DNA from: an uncultured Pelagibacteraceae bacterium
Lineage (GTDB): Bacteria > Pseudomonadota > Alphaproteobacteria > Pelagibacterales > Pelagibacteraceae
Direction: 5' to 3'
DNA: 64,000 bases
Assembly (NCBI GenBank): GCA_902629075.1
Contig: CACOPK010000002.1
Coordinates: 62,001-126,000 of the forward strand
The notes under the pieces were generated by a model. It saw only the letters and a program-made list of their open reading frames with translations. It ran no database searches and was not told where the DNA came from. A program made the translations under genes and the position numbers. Positions 1-10,036 of the stretch are shown in pieces (position 1 is the first letter of the stretch; every line of letters starts with the position of its first letter).

Positions 1-99
1 ATCACATATAGAAATACCAATTCGTTTTGAACCCATGTCGACACCTAATAGTCTAGATTTGTTGTCTAATTGAACCTTTAATTCATCAATTGTGATCAT
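1..99 (-). CDS. ruvX: Holliday junction resolvase-like RuvX/YqgF, N-terminal part, cut by window edge
   Basis: The reverse strand from an ATG at 99-97 stays open to base 1 and gives 33 residues. They include GVDMGSKRIGISICD, the first beta-strand of the YqgF/RuvX RNase H fold, with the catalytic-type Asp at residue 21. YqgF acts in pre-16S rRNA end processing and has been proposed as a junction resolvase. The rest of the roughly 140-160 residue protein lies off the left edge. It is divergent from gatC, with 48 bases between the two start codons. Confidence 0.8.
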   Translation of the reverse strand, partial: MITIDELKVQLDNKSRLLGVDMGSKRIGISICD

Positions 100-120
100 A
101 TTGTAATTTCTAAATATAAT
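90..120 (+). promoter_or_regulatory. Possible gatCAB promoter
   Basis: A perfect TATAAT lies at 115-120. TTGTGA at 90-95 is a 4/6 match to the -35 consensus, but the 19-base spacer is longer than ideal. Transcription would start near 127, about 20 bases before the gatC ATG at 148. The -35 element falls inside the first codons of divergent ruvX. This was recognised by eye only. Confidence 0.35.
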
Positions 121-147
121 GATAATTTGCCTTTAATTAATTATCAT

Positions 148-435
148 ATGAGTATAGATCTTAAAACAGTAAAACACATATCTAAATTATCAAGAATTTC
201 AATTGATGATCAAAAAGCTAAGAAATTGGAGAAAGATCTAAATGCTATATTTAAGTGGATAGAGCAACTTAATCAGTTAAATACTGATAAAGTTGAACCT
301 CTAACATCAATCGCTGAAACAACACTAAGATTCAGAAAAGACCAAATAGAATCTAAAAATATTAGAGAAGATATTCTAAAAAATTCCCCCAAAGACAACA
401 AAGACTATTTCGTAGTACCAAAGGTTGTAGAGTAA
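148..435 (+). CDS. gatC: Aspartyl/glutamyl-tRNA(Asn/Gln) amidotransferase subunit C
   Basis: This 95-residue protein begins [17 protein letters not shown], the usual GatC opening of an N-terminal helix followed by LSRI. It also has the family's central PLTSI stretch (human and bacterial GatC read EPL or EPM here). GatC is the small belt subunit that holds GatA and GatB together in the complex converting Glu-tRNA(Gln) or Asp-tRNA(Asn) to the amide. I chose the ATG at 148; an in-frame TTG at 127 would add seven residues with no family match. There is no clear Shine-Dalgarno sequence. The stop overlaps the gatA start (TAATG). Confidence 0.93.
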   Translation: MSIDLKTVKHISKLSRISIDDQKAKKLEKDLNAIFKWIEQLNQLNTDKVEPLTSIAETTLRFRKDQIESKNIREDILKNSPKDNKDYFVVPKVVE

Positions 436-1892
436 TGACTAATTTAATTGATTTAACACTCAGCGATCTTGTAAAAAAAATAAAATCTAAGGAAATTTCA
501 TCAAAAGAAATAACAAGTGTCTATATAGAAAGATCTAATAAATCGAAAAAACTTAATACTTATGTCGAACAAACTTTTGACGAGGCAATAAAAAACTCTG
601 AAAAATTTGATAACAACCCTAATTTTAATAAAAAACTTTCGGGTATACCACTTGCTGTAAAAGATTTATTTTGTACAAAAAATGTAAAAACAACAGCGGG
701 TAGTAAAATTTTAGAAAATTTTGTGCCAACCTACGAAGCAACAGTTACTCAAAATTTATGGAATGAAGGAGCAATTTTGCTTGGAAAATTAAATTGCGAT
801 GAATTTGCAATGGGATCCTCAAACGAAACAAGTTATTTTGGAAATGTTATTAGTCCAATTGATGATAATTTAGTTCCAGGAGGTTCTTCAGGTGGATCTG
901 CTTCTGCTTTAGCTGCAAAACTTACTCCTGCTACCATAGGAACCGATACTGGTGGATCAATAAGACAACCTGCTTCTTTCACAGGTACAGTTGGTTTAAA
1001 ACCTACTTACGGAAGTTGCTCAAGGTATGGTATAGTTGCTTTTGCATCCTCATTGGATCAGGCAGGTCCAATGACTAGAGATGTTAAAGATTGTGCATTA
1101 ATGCTTGAGGTTATAAGCTCATTTGATCCTAAAGACTCAACTTCAATTAATTTTAAACGTCCAAATTATTTTTCTGACTTAAATAAAAATATTAAGGGAA
1201 AAAAAATTGGAATCCCCAAAGAATACAGAGTCGATGGGATGCCTACTGAAATTGAAAATTTATGGGAAAAAGGAAAAACTTATTTAAAAGATTGTGGCGC
1301 TGAAATCATAGATATTTCATTGCCTCACACAAATTACGCTTTACCTGCATATTATATAGTGGCTCCAGCAGAAGCATCATCAAATTTAGCTAGATATGAC
1401 GGTGTAAAATATGGTTTTAGAGCTGATGGTGAAAATTTAATTGATATGTATGAAAAAACAAGATCTCTAGGCTTTGGAGATGAAGTAAAAAGAAGAATAA
1501 TGATTGGTACCTATGTACTATCCTCTGGATATTATGATGCTTATTATTTAAAGGCTCAAAAGGTAAGAAAACTTATTAAAAATGATTTTGATAAAGTATT
1601 TAATAAGGTAGATGCAATTTTAACTCCTTCAACACCAAGTTCAGCATTTAAAATTGGAGATAAAACTAATGATCCTGTTTCAATGTATTTAAATGATATA
1701 TTTACAGTTCCTGTAAATTTAGCTGGTTTGCCGGGTATATCTATCCCAGCAGGATTAGATAAAAACAATTATCCTTTAGGATTACAAATAATTGGAAAAC
1801 CATTTGATGAACAAGTAATATTGGATATTGCATTTTCTATGGAAGAAAAAATTAATTTTAAATTAAAAACGAATGATTGGTGGATTAAGTGA
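435..1892 (+). CDS. gatA: Glutamyl-tRNA(Gln) amidotransferase subunit A
   Basis: GatA is the amidase subunit: it hydrolyses glutamine and passes ammonia through a channel to GatB. The 485-residue length is normal. The amidase-signature triad is visible: Lys76 in AVKDLF, Ser151 in GGSSGGS and nucleophile Ser175 in DTGGSIRQP, spaced as in Staphylococcus GatA (79/154/178). It sits between gatC (1-base overlap) and gatB (4-base overlap) in a translationally coupled gatCAB operon. The presence of GatCAB implies that glutamine and/or asparagine is charged by the indirect route. Confidence 0.98.
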   Translation: MTNLIDLTLSDLVKKIKSKEISSKEITSVYIERSNKSKKLNTYVEQTFDEAIKNSEKFDNNPNFNKKLSGIPLAVKDLFCTKNVKTTAGSKILENFVPTYEATVTQNLWNEGAILLGKLNCDEFAMGSSNETSYFGNVISPIDDNLVPGGSSGGSASALAAKLTPATIGTDTGGSIRQPASFTGTVGLKPTYGSCSRYGIVAFASSLDQAGPMTRDVKDCALMLEVISSFDPKDSTSINFKRPNYFSDLNKNIKGKKIGIPKEYRVDGMPTEIENLWEKGKTYLKDCGAEIIDISLPHTNYALPAYYIVAPAEASSNLARYDGVKYGFRADGENLIDMYEKTRSLGFGDEVKRRIMIGTYVLSSGYYDAYYLKAQKVRKLIKNDFDKVFNKVDAILTPSTPSSAFKIGDKTNDPVSMYLNDIFTVPVNLAGLPGISIPAGLDKNNYPLGLQIIGKPFDEQVILDIAFSMEEKINFKLKTNDWWIK

Positions 1893-3352
1893 GTAAAGAT
1901 CAATACATAATTGAGAAAAATGAAAATAAATATGAAGTAATAATTGGCTTGGAAGTTCATGCTCAAGTACTTTCAGAGTCAAAATTATTTTCTACATCTG
2001 CAACTAAATTTGGATCAGAGCCCAATACTCAAGTTAGTTTAGTTGATGCTGCTTTTCCTGGAATGCTTCCTGTGATCAATGAGTTTTGTATTAGACAAGC
2101 TGTCAAAACCGGAATTGGTCTTAATGCAATAATAAATAAGAAATCTATATTTGATCGAAAAAATTATTTTTATGCAGATCTTCCTCAAGGTTATCAAATA
2201 TCTCAATATAAAGATCCAATTGTAGGTGAGGGCACTGTAGTTTTAGATTTGCCTTCTGGACCAAAAACTATAGGAATCGAAAGACTTCATCTTGAACAAG
2301 ATGCAGGAAAAAGCATTCATGATGTAGACCCTGGTAGCACTTTAGTAGACTTAAACAGATCTGGTGTAGCTTTAATGGAAATAGTCAGTAAACCTGACCT
2401 TAGATCACCTGAAGAAGTAAATTTATATATTAAAAAATTAAGATCAATAATGAGATATCTAGGTACATGTGATGGAAACATGCAAGAAGGCTCGCTCAGA
2501 GCAGATGTTAATGTGTCAGTTAGAAAACTCGGAAGTGATAAACTTGGTACACGATGTGAAATTAAAAATGTTAATTCAATTAAGTTTATGCAAATGGCGA
2601 TTGAATATGAAGCAAATAGACAGGTAGAACTTTTAGAGGAGGGCAATGTGGTTGACCAAGAAACAAGATTATTTGACACAAAAAAAAATCAAACCAGGTC
2701 CATGAGATCAAAAGAAGATGCTCATGATTATAGATATTTTCCAGATCCTGATCTTTTACCGTTAGTGTTTGACAATCAATTTATTGAAAATATAAAAAAA
2801 GAAATACCTGAACTGCCAGATCAAAAAAAAAATAGATTTATTGAAAAATTTAAACTTAGTCCATATGAGGCAACAATCTTAGTTTCAGATTTAGATACAT
2901 CAAAATTTTTTGAAAAGGTAATCGAAAAATCAGATGTAAAACTATCGGCAAATTGGATAACTGGTGAATTATTCGCTCTCTTAAATGAAAATAATCTTGA
3001 AATAAACGAAAGTCCAATAAGCCCTGAAAATTTGTCTAAATTAATTAATTTAATTTCAGACGGAACTATTTCAGGAAAAATTGCAAAAACAATATTTGAA
3101 ATAATGTCTAAAGAAGACAAGGACCCAAACATTATTGTGGATGAAAAGGGACTAAAGCAAGAGAGTGATCCTAAGGCATTAGAAGATTTAATTCAAAAAG
3201 TATTAAGCTCTAATAAAGATAAAGTAAATGAGTATAAGAGTGGTAAAGATAAATTATTTGGATTTTTTGTTGGTCAGGTAATGAAAGAAAGCAAGGGAAA
3301 GGGCAATCCTCAAATAATCAATAAAATTTTAAAAGAAAAACTTAATGGATAA
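1889..3352 (+). CDS. gatB: Aspartyl/glutamyl-tRNA amidotransferase subunit B
   Basis: GatB binds the misacylated tRNA, phosphorylates its side-chain carboxylate with ATP and transfers ammonia from GatA. The 487 residues start at a GTG overlapping the gatA stop. Residues 16-26 ([11 protein letters not shown]) are the hallmark of the GatB/E catalytic cradle. The C-terminal part (about 340-487) is the YqeY-like helical tRNA-binding tail, ending in a [10 protein letters not shown] segment typical of the family. It overlaps the next gene by 8 bases, so the methyltransferase probably shares this transcript. Confidence 0.97.
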   Translation: MSKDQYIIEKNENKYEVIIGLEVHAQVLSESKLFSTSATKFGSEPNTQVSLVDAAFPGMLPVINEFCIRQAVKTGIGLNAIINKKSIFDRKNYFYADLPQGYQISQYKDPIVGEGTVVLDLPSGPKTIGIERLHLEQDAGKSIHDVDPGSTLVDLNRSGVALMEIVSKPDLRSPEEVNLYIKKLRSIMRYLGTCDGNMQEGSLRADVNVSVRKLGSDKLGTRCEIKNVNSIKFMQMAIEYEANRQVELLEEGNVVDQETRLFDTKKNQTRSMRSKEDAHDYRYFPDPDLLPLVFDNQFIENIKKEIPELPDQKKNRFIEKFKLSPYEATILVSDLDTSKFFEKVIEKSDVKLSANWITGELFALLNENNLEINESPISPENLSKLINLISDGTISGKIAKTIFEIMSKEDKDPNIIVDEKGLKQESDPKALEDLIQKVLSSNKDKVNEYKSGKDKLFGFFVGQVMKESKGKGNPQIINKILKEKLNG

Positions 3353-3995
3353 AAATATAAGCATCGATCACAAATTGATCGAATATATATTCTCTCACAC
3401 AAGTAATTTACATCCTATTCAGAAAGAATTAATTAAATACAACGAAAGTTTAGGTCATATTAATAGGCTTCAAATATCAATATTACAAGCGAATTTCTTA
3501 CAATTTCTAATTAAATCGAGAAAAATTAATAAATGTTTAGAAGTTGGAACTTTTACAGGTTACAGCACATTAACAATGGCATTATCCTTAAATAAAAATG
3601 GAAAAATTCATACAATTGATAAGGATAAAGAAAAAAATATTATTGCAAAAAGTTTTTTCAAAAAAGCAAATGTTTCGAAAAAGATTAGAACTGAAGTATC
3701 AAATGGCAATGATGCTCTAACAAAGCTAATCAAAAATAAAAACAAATATGACCTGATTTTAATTGATGCAGATAAAGAAAATTATATAAACTATTTCAAT
3801 AAATCATTAAAATTATTGAAGAAAAACGGTTTATTAATTGTAGATAATGTTCTTTGGAAAGGCGAGGTAACAAATGATAATGCCAAAGATAAACTAACAC
3901 AAAAAATTAAAAATTTTAATTTATACGTTAAAAAATCAAAAATAAAAAAATACATACTTCCAATAGGTGATGGTTTTTATATTTGCTGGAAATAA
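3345..3995 (+). CDS. OMT-family SAM-dependent O-methyltransferase, candidate tRNA ho5U34 methyltransferase (TrmR-like)
   Basis: A 216-residue class I methyltransferase of the cation-dependent OMT_3/YrrM type. SAM motif I is [10 protein letters not shown] (66-75). The metal-binding set is Asp141 in IDADK and Asp167-Asn168 in VDNVLW. Bacillus TrmR (YrrM), which methylates 5-hydroxyuridine at tRNA position 34, belongs to this family and has almost the same length. The next gene, starting with no gap, is trhO, whose product makes 5-hydroxyuridine at that same position. The family call is firm; the tRNA substrate is inferred from the neighbour. Another catechol-like substrate remains possible. The start overlaps gatB by 8 bases. 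Confidence 0.8.
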   Translation: MDKNISIDHKLIEYIFSHTSNLHPIQKELIKYNESLGHINRLQISILQANFLQFLIKSRKINKCLEVGTFTGYSTLTMALSLNKNGKIHTIDKDKEKNIIAKSFFKKANVSKKIRTEVSNGNDALTKLIKNKNKYDLILIDADKENYINYFNKSLKLLKKNGLLIVDNVLWKGEVTNDNAKDKLTQKIKNFNLYVKKSKIKKYILPIGDGFYICWK

Positions 3996-4889
3996 ATGAT
4001 TACAATTTTATCTTTTTATAAATTAAAAAAAATGCAAAAATTAAAAAGACTCAAAAACTTATTACTGAAGAAAATAAATCAATTCGGAATTAGAGGTTTA
4101 GTCATAATTTCTCCAGAAGGTATCAATGGAACTCTTGCTGGAAATTCAAATAGTATTAGTATAATAAAAAAATTAATTGTTAAAAATTTAAATACCAATA
4201 AATTTGATATTCAAAATACAACTAAATCTAAATTTGTACCATTTAAAAAAGCAAAAATTAAAATCAAGACTGAAGTAGTTCCTATAAATGAAAAATATAA
4301 TTTCGATAAAAAGTTTAAAAAAAAATACCTCACCCCAAATCAATGGAATAAATTTTTAGAAGATAAAAATTCAAAAATAATAGATGCCAGAAAACCTTTT
4401 GAATATAAAGTGGGTACTTTCAAAAAATCAATTAATCCTAATACATATAATTTTCGAGAGTTCAAAAATTATCTTTCTACTATTAAGAAAGATGAGCAAG
4501 TTGGGATGTTTTGTACTGGTGGAATAAGATGTGAAAAGGCATCAAATTATCTGTACAGATATGGATTTAAAAATATTTATATGTTGAAGGGTGGGATTAT
4601 TAATTATTTAAACAAAATAAAACCTAAAAAGAACAAATGGAAGGGTGAATGCTTCGTTTTTGATAATAGAGTTACTATAACAAAAAGTGCTAAACCTGGA
4701 ACTTACCGAGTTTGTGGTGGATGCAGAATGCCAGTATCAAAAAAAGAAATGAAATCTTATAAATATAAAATAGGCCTTAGCTGTCCTAATTGTTACGACA
4801 ATTTATCAGACGATCAAATAAAAAGGTTTACTGTTCGTCACAATCAAATTTTAAATTCTAAAATAGAATTTAAATTTAGAGAAAAATAA
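3996..4889 (+). CDS. trhO: tRNA uridine(34) hydroxylase, rhodanese-like (TrhO/YceA)
   Basis: TrhO uses oxygen to hydroxylate U34 of a set of tRNAs to ho5U. The 297-residue protein has the family's N-terminal ferredoxin-like part (VIISPEGINGTLAG at about 36-49), a central rhodanese domain with catalytic Cys173 in CTGGIRCEK and a second Cys179, and a C-terminal four-cysteine cluster (CGGC and CPNC) typical of YceA. It starts directly after the methyltransferase stop, and a MATE gene follows one base later. Together with that methyltransferase it could form a complete ho5U to mo5U wobble-modification pair. Confidence 0.92.
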   Translation: MITILSFYKLKKMQKLKRLKNLLLKKINQFGIRGLVIISPEGINGTLAGNSNSISIIKKLIVKNLNTNKFDIQNTTKSKFVPFKKAKIKIKTEVVPINEKYNFDKKFKKKYLTPNQWNKFLEDKNSKIIDARKPFEYKVGTFKKSINPNTYNFREFKNYLSTIKKDEQVGMFCTGGIRCEKASNYLYRYGFKNIYMLKGGIINYLNKIKPKKNKWKGECFVFDNRVTITKSAKPGTYRVCGGCRMPVSKKEMKSYKYKIGLSCPNCYDNLSDDQIKRFTVRHNQILNSKIEFKFREK

Positions 4890-4890
4890 A

Positions 4891-6246
4891 ATGAATATAC
4901 TTGTTGATGATATAAAAAAATTAATTAGAAAACTTGCAATTCCTGCATTTATAGGAACATTGTTTCAAACACTCTATAACGTTGTTGATACTTTTTTTGC
5001 TGGCAAAATCTCTCCTGAAGCTCTTTCAGCTTTAAGCAAATCTTTTCCTGTATATTTCATAATTATTGCAACATCGATTGGAGTAACAGTAGCGGGCACT
5101 TCATTAATAGGTAATAGCATAGGTGAAAAAAATGAAAAGAATTCAATTTATTATTTTACTCACATTATTTATTTTGCAGTAATAATTTCTTTTTTGATTT
5201 CTTTCTTAGGACTTAATTTTTCTGAAAAAATATTTATTCTAATGGGATCAACTGAATATGTAACAAACTTAGGTTTGCAATATACTGATATTATTTTTTT
5301 TGGTTCAATATTATTCATATTAGTTGTAGCAATAAATTCTTTACTACATGCCGAAGGAGACACAAAAACTTACAGAAATGTTTTAATTTTATCTTTTTTA
5401 ATCAATATAATTTTAAATCCAATATTAATTTTTGGATTTATGTTTGTACCAGCTTTTGGCATTAAAGGAATTGCTATATCAACTTTAATTGCACAATTTG
5501 TATCATTTATCATAATTCTATTAAAAGTTTTAAAAAATGACCGTGTAAAAAGAATAACAAAAGAATATTTGTTACCTAAGTTATATTATTTTAAAAATAT
5601 ATTTTTTCAGTCGATGCCTATTATTATATCTATTTGTGGATACTCAATTGCGGCAGGTATTATTTTTGCTTATGTTGGAATTTCTGGAGAATACGCTACA
5701 GCAGGTTATGGTGCTGGAACCAGAATTGAACAGGTTGTTTTATTGCCAATATTAGGCATAAATACTGCAATCATAACTATCATCTCTCAAAATTTTGGAG
5801 CAAGAAACCTTGGTAGAGTTAAAGAAACATACATTGGAGCCATACAATATTCATTAACGATAATGATTGTATGTTCATTATTAATATTTATTTTTTCTAA
5901 TAGCATAACAAGTTTTTTTTCTAACAATCAAACCGTTATAGAATTCGGTGGAAAATACCTTCAAATTTCAGCTTTTGTTCTAACCGCATACCCAATATTC
6001 TTTTTATCTAATGGATGTTTTATGGCATTAAAAAAATCAGAATATGCAATGATATCTAATTTCTTTAGAAATGTCCTTAATCCAGTTTTAGTTTTTTATT
6101 TTGCATCTCTATATAATGCCTCTTTTGAGCAGTTCTTTTGGATTTGGGTTGCAATTAATTGGATATTTTCTATTACTTATTTTTTATTTACGTTTAATTT
6201 TTTAAAATCAAGATTACAAGAAACTCGAGCTATCGTTAATCCATAG
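4891..6246 (+). CDS. MATE-family efflux transporter
   Basis: A 451-residue integral membrane protein with about 12 hydrophobic segments in two repeated halves, as in the NorM/DinF (MATE) exporters, which extrude cationic or organic compounds against Na+ or H+. MATE-like signatures include LYNVVDTFFAG near residues 28-38 and GAGTRIEQVVLLP in the second half. The substrate cannot be read from sequence. It lies one base after trhO and so may be co-transcribed. Its last 33 bases overlap the 3' end of convergent soxG. Confidence 0.9.
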   Translation: MNILVDDIKKLIRKLAIPAFIGTLFQTLYNVVDTFFAGKISPEALSALSKSFPVYFIIIATSIGVTVAGTSLIGNSIGEKNEKNSIYYFTHIIYFAVIISFLISFLGLNFSEKIFILMGSTEYVTNLGLQYTDIIFFGSILFILVVAINSLLHAEGDTKTYRNVLILSFLINIILNPILIFGFMFVPAFGIKGIAISTLIAQFVSFIIILLKVLKNDRVKRITKEYLLPKLYYFKNIFFQSMPIIISICGYSIAAGIIFAYVGISGEYATAGYGAGTRIEQVVLLPILGINTAIITIISQNFGARNLGRVKETYIGAIQYSLTIMIVCSLLIFIFSNSITSFFSNNQTVIEFGGKYLQISAFVLTAYPIFFLSNGCFMALKKSEYAMISNFFRNVLNPVLVFYFASLYNASFEQFFWIWVAINWIFSITYFLFTFNFLKSRLQETRAIVNP

Positions 6247-6759
6247 CCAAAGGTGTTCTGAAAAGGATTTTCTCACAAATAAGTCTACATTATTTGTATC
6301 ATTGTGATGAAGAATAACATCAACATGATTTAATAGTGTCTGAACTACAACATTTTTAGTATTTTTGAATTTATTAAAGTCAAAAGGGGATCCTTTTGAT
6401 AGAACTTCAAATACATTTTTTCCCTTCATATTTATTAATACCCATTGATCACTCACATCAGTTACAGAACCCAAGTTTAATTTTGATATTTCAGAGTCTA
6501 AAGACAGCATTAGATTTTTATCAATATCTTTGCCATATATCAGCCATTCATCAGGACTTAGCCACAATGCACTAATATTTTTAATAGTTGCGCTTGTATT
6601 AGACTCTGTAGGCAACATAATAGATAGAATTTTTCCGGCTTTTGTAAAAAAATCTCTATTTTTTCCTCTTAGGTTTAATTTATGTATTGGCTCCACTAAA
6701 TTTAATTCTAAATTTGGAAACTCTTTTTTTTCAATTTTTGGATAATTAATATTAAGCAT
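6214..6759 (-). CDS. soxG: Sarcosine oxidase gamma subunit
   Basis: A 181-residue protein with the SoxG/GcvT-like fold: LNLRGKNRDFF, LPTESNTS, WLSPDEWL(I)YG and DVSDQWVLINMKG are the family's conserved blocks. The gamma subunit has no redox cofactor and helps form the tetrahydrofolate/methylene-transfer cavity of heterotetrameric sarcosine oxidase. It is the last gene of soxBDAG and overlaps soxA by 8 bases. The 3' end overlaps the MATE gene by 33 bases on the opposite strand. Confidence 0.93.
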   Translation of the reverse strand: MLNINYPKIEKKEFPNLELNLVEPIHKLNLRGKNRDFFTKAGKILSIMLPTESNTSATIKNISALWLSPDEWLIYGKDIDKNLMLSLDSEISKLNLGSVTDVSDQWVLINMKGKNVFEVLSKGSPFDFNKFKNTKNVVVQTLLNHVDVILHHNDTNNVDLFVRKSFSEHLWLWINDSSSFL

Positions 6760-9757
6760 TTAATCTCTCATTTTTACTATCAAAAAATATAAAATCTGAA
6801 ACAGTTACTTTTATTGTTTTATCTTTCATTGGCACAAGAAGTTTTTGACCTTTAAGCTTCTTACCATTTTTAACAACTGCTAAAGCTATTGATTTATTTA
6901 AATTTGGACTAAAGTAACTTGATGTTACATGTCCAAGCATTTCTATTGGTTGCTTTTTTTCATCCTGTACTATTTGAGCACCTTCCTCTAATATTTCGCT
7001 TGGATTATCAGTTAATAATCCTACCAATTGTTTTCTGTCCTCTCGCATAGTATCACTTCTATATAGAGATCGTTTTCCAATAAAATCGTATTTCTTTTTA
7101 CTCACTATCCAATCCATTTGAAGATCAATAGGAGTCATAGTTCCATCTGTATCTTGACCTACAATTATAAAACCTTTTTCAGCTCTTAATAAGTGCATTG
7201 TTTCTGTGCCGTATGGTGTAATGTTAAACTCCTTTCCTGCATCCATACATTTTTCCCATAATGATTTTCCATATTTAGATTCGATATTTATTTCATAGCT
7301 ATGTTCCCCGGTAAAACTTATCCTCATTATTCTGCAATGTATTCCATCTAATTCAGCATTTTTAAAAGACATATGTGGAAAAGTTTCGTCATTGAATTCA
7401 ATGTTCGGAAATAATTTTTTTAAAATATTTTTTGAATTAGGCCCACATACACTTGCAGTAGCAAAATGATCGGTTACAGATGTTAGCCATACATCTAATT
7501 CTGGCCATTCTGTTTGCAAATAATCTTCTAATTTTGAAAGAACATTTGCTGCACCACCAGTAGTGGTTGTCATTAAGTAGTGGTTTTCACTTAATCTTGT
7601 AGTTACACCATCATCATAAACCATCCCATCTTCATTTAGCATCAAGCCATATCTGCATTTACCAATACCTAATTTAGACCAAGCATTTGTATATACTCTA
7701 TTTAAAAATTCTGATGCATCAGTTCCCTTAATATCAATTTTACCTAGTGTAGAAGCATCTAATATTCCTGCACTTTCTCTAGCCGCTTTACTTTCTCGTT
7801 GCACTGATTGATCCATATTCTCGTTACCTTTTGGATAGAACCAAGCTCTTTTCCATTGACCTACATTTTCAAATTTAGCTTTATGATTTTCATGCCAAGC
7901 ATGCATAGGTGTTTTTCTAGTTATATCAAAAAATGTTCCCACATTTCTTCCTACAATTGTTCCAAAAGTTAACGGTGTGTATGGTGGTCTAAAAGTAGTT
8001 GTACCTAAGCTTCCCATTTTAACACCTGCAGTTTCAGAGATAATTCCGAGAGCATGCATATTTGCAAGTTTACCCTGATCTGTTCCCATACCAGTTGTTG
8101 TATATCTTTTGACATGTTCTATAGATCTAAAACCTTCCCTCATTGCAAGTTTTATATCTTTAGCCGTCGAGTCATTTTGAAAATCTAAAAACGGTTTCGT
8201 TTTTCCTAATGGTTTATCGTTAGGTAATAACCATATATTCTTATTTTCTTTTTGTTTGGGACAACTTACTTTAATTAGATCAAAATCAGTTGTAGATGAA
8301 GATAGAAAATTTTTGCAGTCTGAAATTGTATTTTTAATTATATCATCTAACTCAAAATTTCCATTACAAGAACCAATGCTAATTTGATCAGACATTGCAA
8401 TGTTTGGTAAAAAGACTTGATCAGAGTCTCTAAATTTTAACTTACCTCCTGATTGAGTAAATAAGTGTACCATAGGTGTCCACCCACCACTTATAGATAA
8501 ATTATCACAAACTAAATTTATTTTACTTCCAATAACATTAGTGCCATCATTAGACATTTCCATTATTTGAATAGATTTAATTCTTCGATAACCTTTTGTA
8601 TCAACAACAGTGTGGTTCCAATAAATTTTAATACCTGCATTCTTTGCATTTTTTACTAAAATAGATGAAGAGTAATTTCTTATATCGACAATAGTAACGT
8701 TTATACCTTTTTTATTTAAAGATATTGCAGTTTCATATGCAGAATCATTATTCGTAAAAATTACATTTTTATTTCCACATCTAACTCCAAAATAATCGAT
8801 ATATTTTTTAACAGAGTTAGCCAACATTACACCTGGTCTGTCATTATTATTAAATATCAAAGGTCTTTCTATAGAACCTGTTGCAAGAATTACTTTTTTA
8901 GCTCTTATTTTCCATAATCTTTGTCGTAATTTATTCGATCTTTCATTTAAAGATTTATGATCACCTAAATTTTCTCTTGCTAATAGGTAATTGTAACTAT
9001 GGTACGCTGCCAAACTTGTTCTGTGTTTGATTATTAAATTTTTCTTATTTTTTATATTTTTAATTTGATTATTTAACCATACAGAAGATATTTCATCATC
9101 GATTTTAAAATTTTCATCATCCTGAAAAATTGTTGAACCACCAAGAGAGTTTTTATCATCAATTAAAACTGTATTATTTCCATTATCAGCAGATATACTT
9201 GCTGCAATTATTCCAGATATACCGCCACCAACAACCAAAACATCACAATGTAAATAATTATGATCATATAATTCTGGATCAGGTTGAGTAGGGGATTTGC
9301 CTAATCCCGCTGACATTCTTATTGCTGGTTCATACAAGCTATACCAAAGCTTTTTGGGCCACATAAATGTTTTATAATAAAATCCAGCTGGAATAACTGG
9401 TGAAATAAAATTATTGATACCCCCAACATCAAACTTTACATTTGGCCAACAATTTTGACTTGATGCTTCTAAACCCTCATAAATCTCTTGTTCAGTTGCT
9501 CTTACGTTAGGTTCGGTAAAAGGTCCATTTCCACCTATTTGTACTATTGCATTTGGTTCTTCAGAACCACACGTCATTATCCCTCGTGGACGATGGTATT
9601 TGAAACTTCTTCCAATTAAGTGAACACCATTTGATAAAAGAGCAGAGGCCAACGTATCACCTTTATAACCGTAATATTTCTTACCATTATATTTAAAAGA
9701 TATTCTATTCGTTTTGTCTAAGAACTTTGTTTCTGTTGATCTAAAATTTTCTGACAT
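6752..9757 (-). CDS. soxA: Sarcosine oxidase alpha subunit
   Basis: A 1001-residue large subunit of heterotetrameric sarcosine oxidase, which oxidises sarcosine to glycine and passes the methyl carbon to tetrahydrofolate. Order of parts: a ferredoxin-like N-terminal domain (about 20-110, FKYNGKKYYGYKGDTLASAL), a nucleotide-binding domain with GGGISG at 177-182, and a C-terminal GcvT-like folate-binding half from about residue 610. Strings such as ASTLGKIDIKG and FTGEHSYEI are typical. Three bases separate it from soxD. In SAR11-type cells this enzyme ends the glycine betaine to dimethylglycine to sarcosine pathway that feeds glycine and C1 units. Confidence 0.97.
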   Translation of the reverse strand: MSENFRSTETKFLDKTNRISFKYNGKKYYGYKGDTLASALLSNGVHLIGRSFKYHRPRGIMTCGSEEPNAIVQIGGNGPFTEPNVRATEQEIYEGLEASSQNCWPNVKFDVGGINNFISPVIPAGFYYKTFMWPKKLWYSLYEPAIRMSAGLGKSPTQPDPELYDHNYLHCDVLVVGGGISGIIAASISADNGNNTVLIDDKNSLGGSTIFQDDENFKIDDEISSVWLNNQIKNIKNKKNLIIKHRTSLAAYHSYNYLLARENLGDHKSLNERSNKLRQRLWKIRAKKVILATGSIERPLIFNNNDRPGVMLANSVKKYIDYFGVRCGNKNVIFTNNDSAYETAISLNKKGINVTIVDIRNYSSSILVKNAKNAGIKIYWNHTVVDTKGYRRIKSIQIMEMSNDGTNVIGSKINLVCDNLSISGGWTPMVHLFTQSGGKLKFRDSDQVFLPNIAMSDQISIGSCNGNFELDDIIKNTISDCKNFLSSSTTDFDLIKVSCPKQKENKNIWLLPNDKPLGKTKPFLDFQNDSTAKDIKLAMREGFRSIEHVKRYTTTGMGTDQGKLANMHALGIISETAGVKMGSLGTTTFRPPYTPLTFGTIVGRNVGTFFDITRKTPMHAWHENHKAKFENVGQWKRAWFYPKGNENMDQSVQRESKAARESAGILDASTLGKIDIKGTDASEFLNRVYTNAWSKLGIGKCRYGLMLNEDGMVYDDGVTTRLSENHYLMTTTTGGAANVLSKLEDYLQTEWPELDVWLTSVTDHFATASVCGPNSKNILKKLFPNIEFNDETFPHMSFKNAELDGIHCRIMRISFTGEHSYEINIESKYGKSLWEKCMDAGKEFNITPYGTETMHLLRAEKGFIIVGQDTDGTMTPIDLQMDWIVSKKKYDFIGKRSLYRSDTMREDRKQLVGLLTDNPSEILEEGAQIVQDEKKQPIEMLGHVTSSYFSPNLNKSIALAVVKNGKKLKGQKLLVPMKDKTIKVTVSDFIFFDSKNERLNA

Positions 9758-9760
9758 AAA

Positions 9761-10036
9761 TTAATTTGAGGGAGGTTTTTCTCCCATTTTATATACAGCA
9801 TAGATTTTATCATTTGAGGTATCTCTGACCACATTAAACCATTTTCTACAACCATGAGCATGGTTCCACCTTTCAAACTGAATACCTTTAATATTTTTTC
9901 TCATAAATAAAAAATCTGCCCATTCATCATCACTTAATTCAGTAGGTTGTTTAGGTCTGACTATATGTGCTTCACCACCTGCAGAAAATTCACTTTGGTC
10001 TCTTTCACCACAAAATGGACAAGTTATAATAAACAT
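9761..10036 (-). CDS. soxD: Sarcosine oxidase delta subunit (zinc-binding)
   Basis: A 91-residue protein with the exact zinc ligand pattern of known SoxD: Cys6 and Cys9 in CPFC, His59 in WNHAH and Cys63 in HGCRKWF. The delta subunit is a structural zinc protein that completes the four-subunit enzyme. The start codon shares one base with the soxB stop (10036), so translation is probably coupled to soxB. Length and gene order (B-D-A-G) are standard. Confidence 0.97.
   Translation of the reverse strand: MFIITCPFCGERDQSEFSAGGEAHIVRPKQPTELSDDEWADFLFMRKNIKGIQFERWNHAHGCRKWFNVVRDTSNDKIYAVYKMGEKPPSN

Noticed and set aside
127..147. TTG start giving a longer GatC
   Set aside because: The added residues have no family counterpart, and the ATG at 148 aligns with normal GatC.
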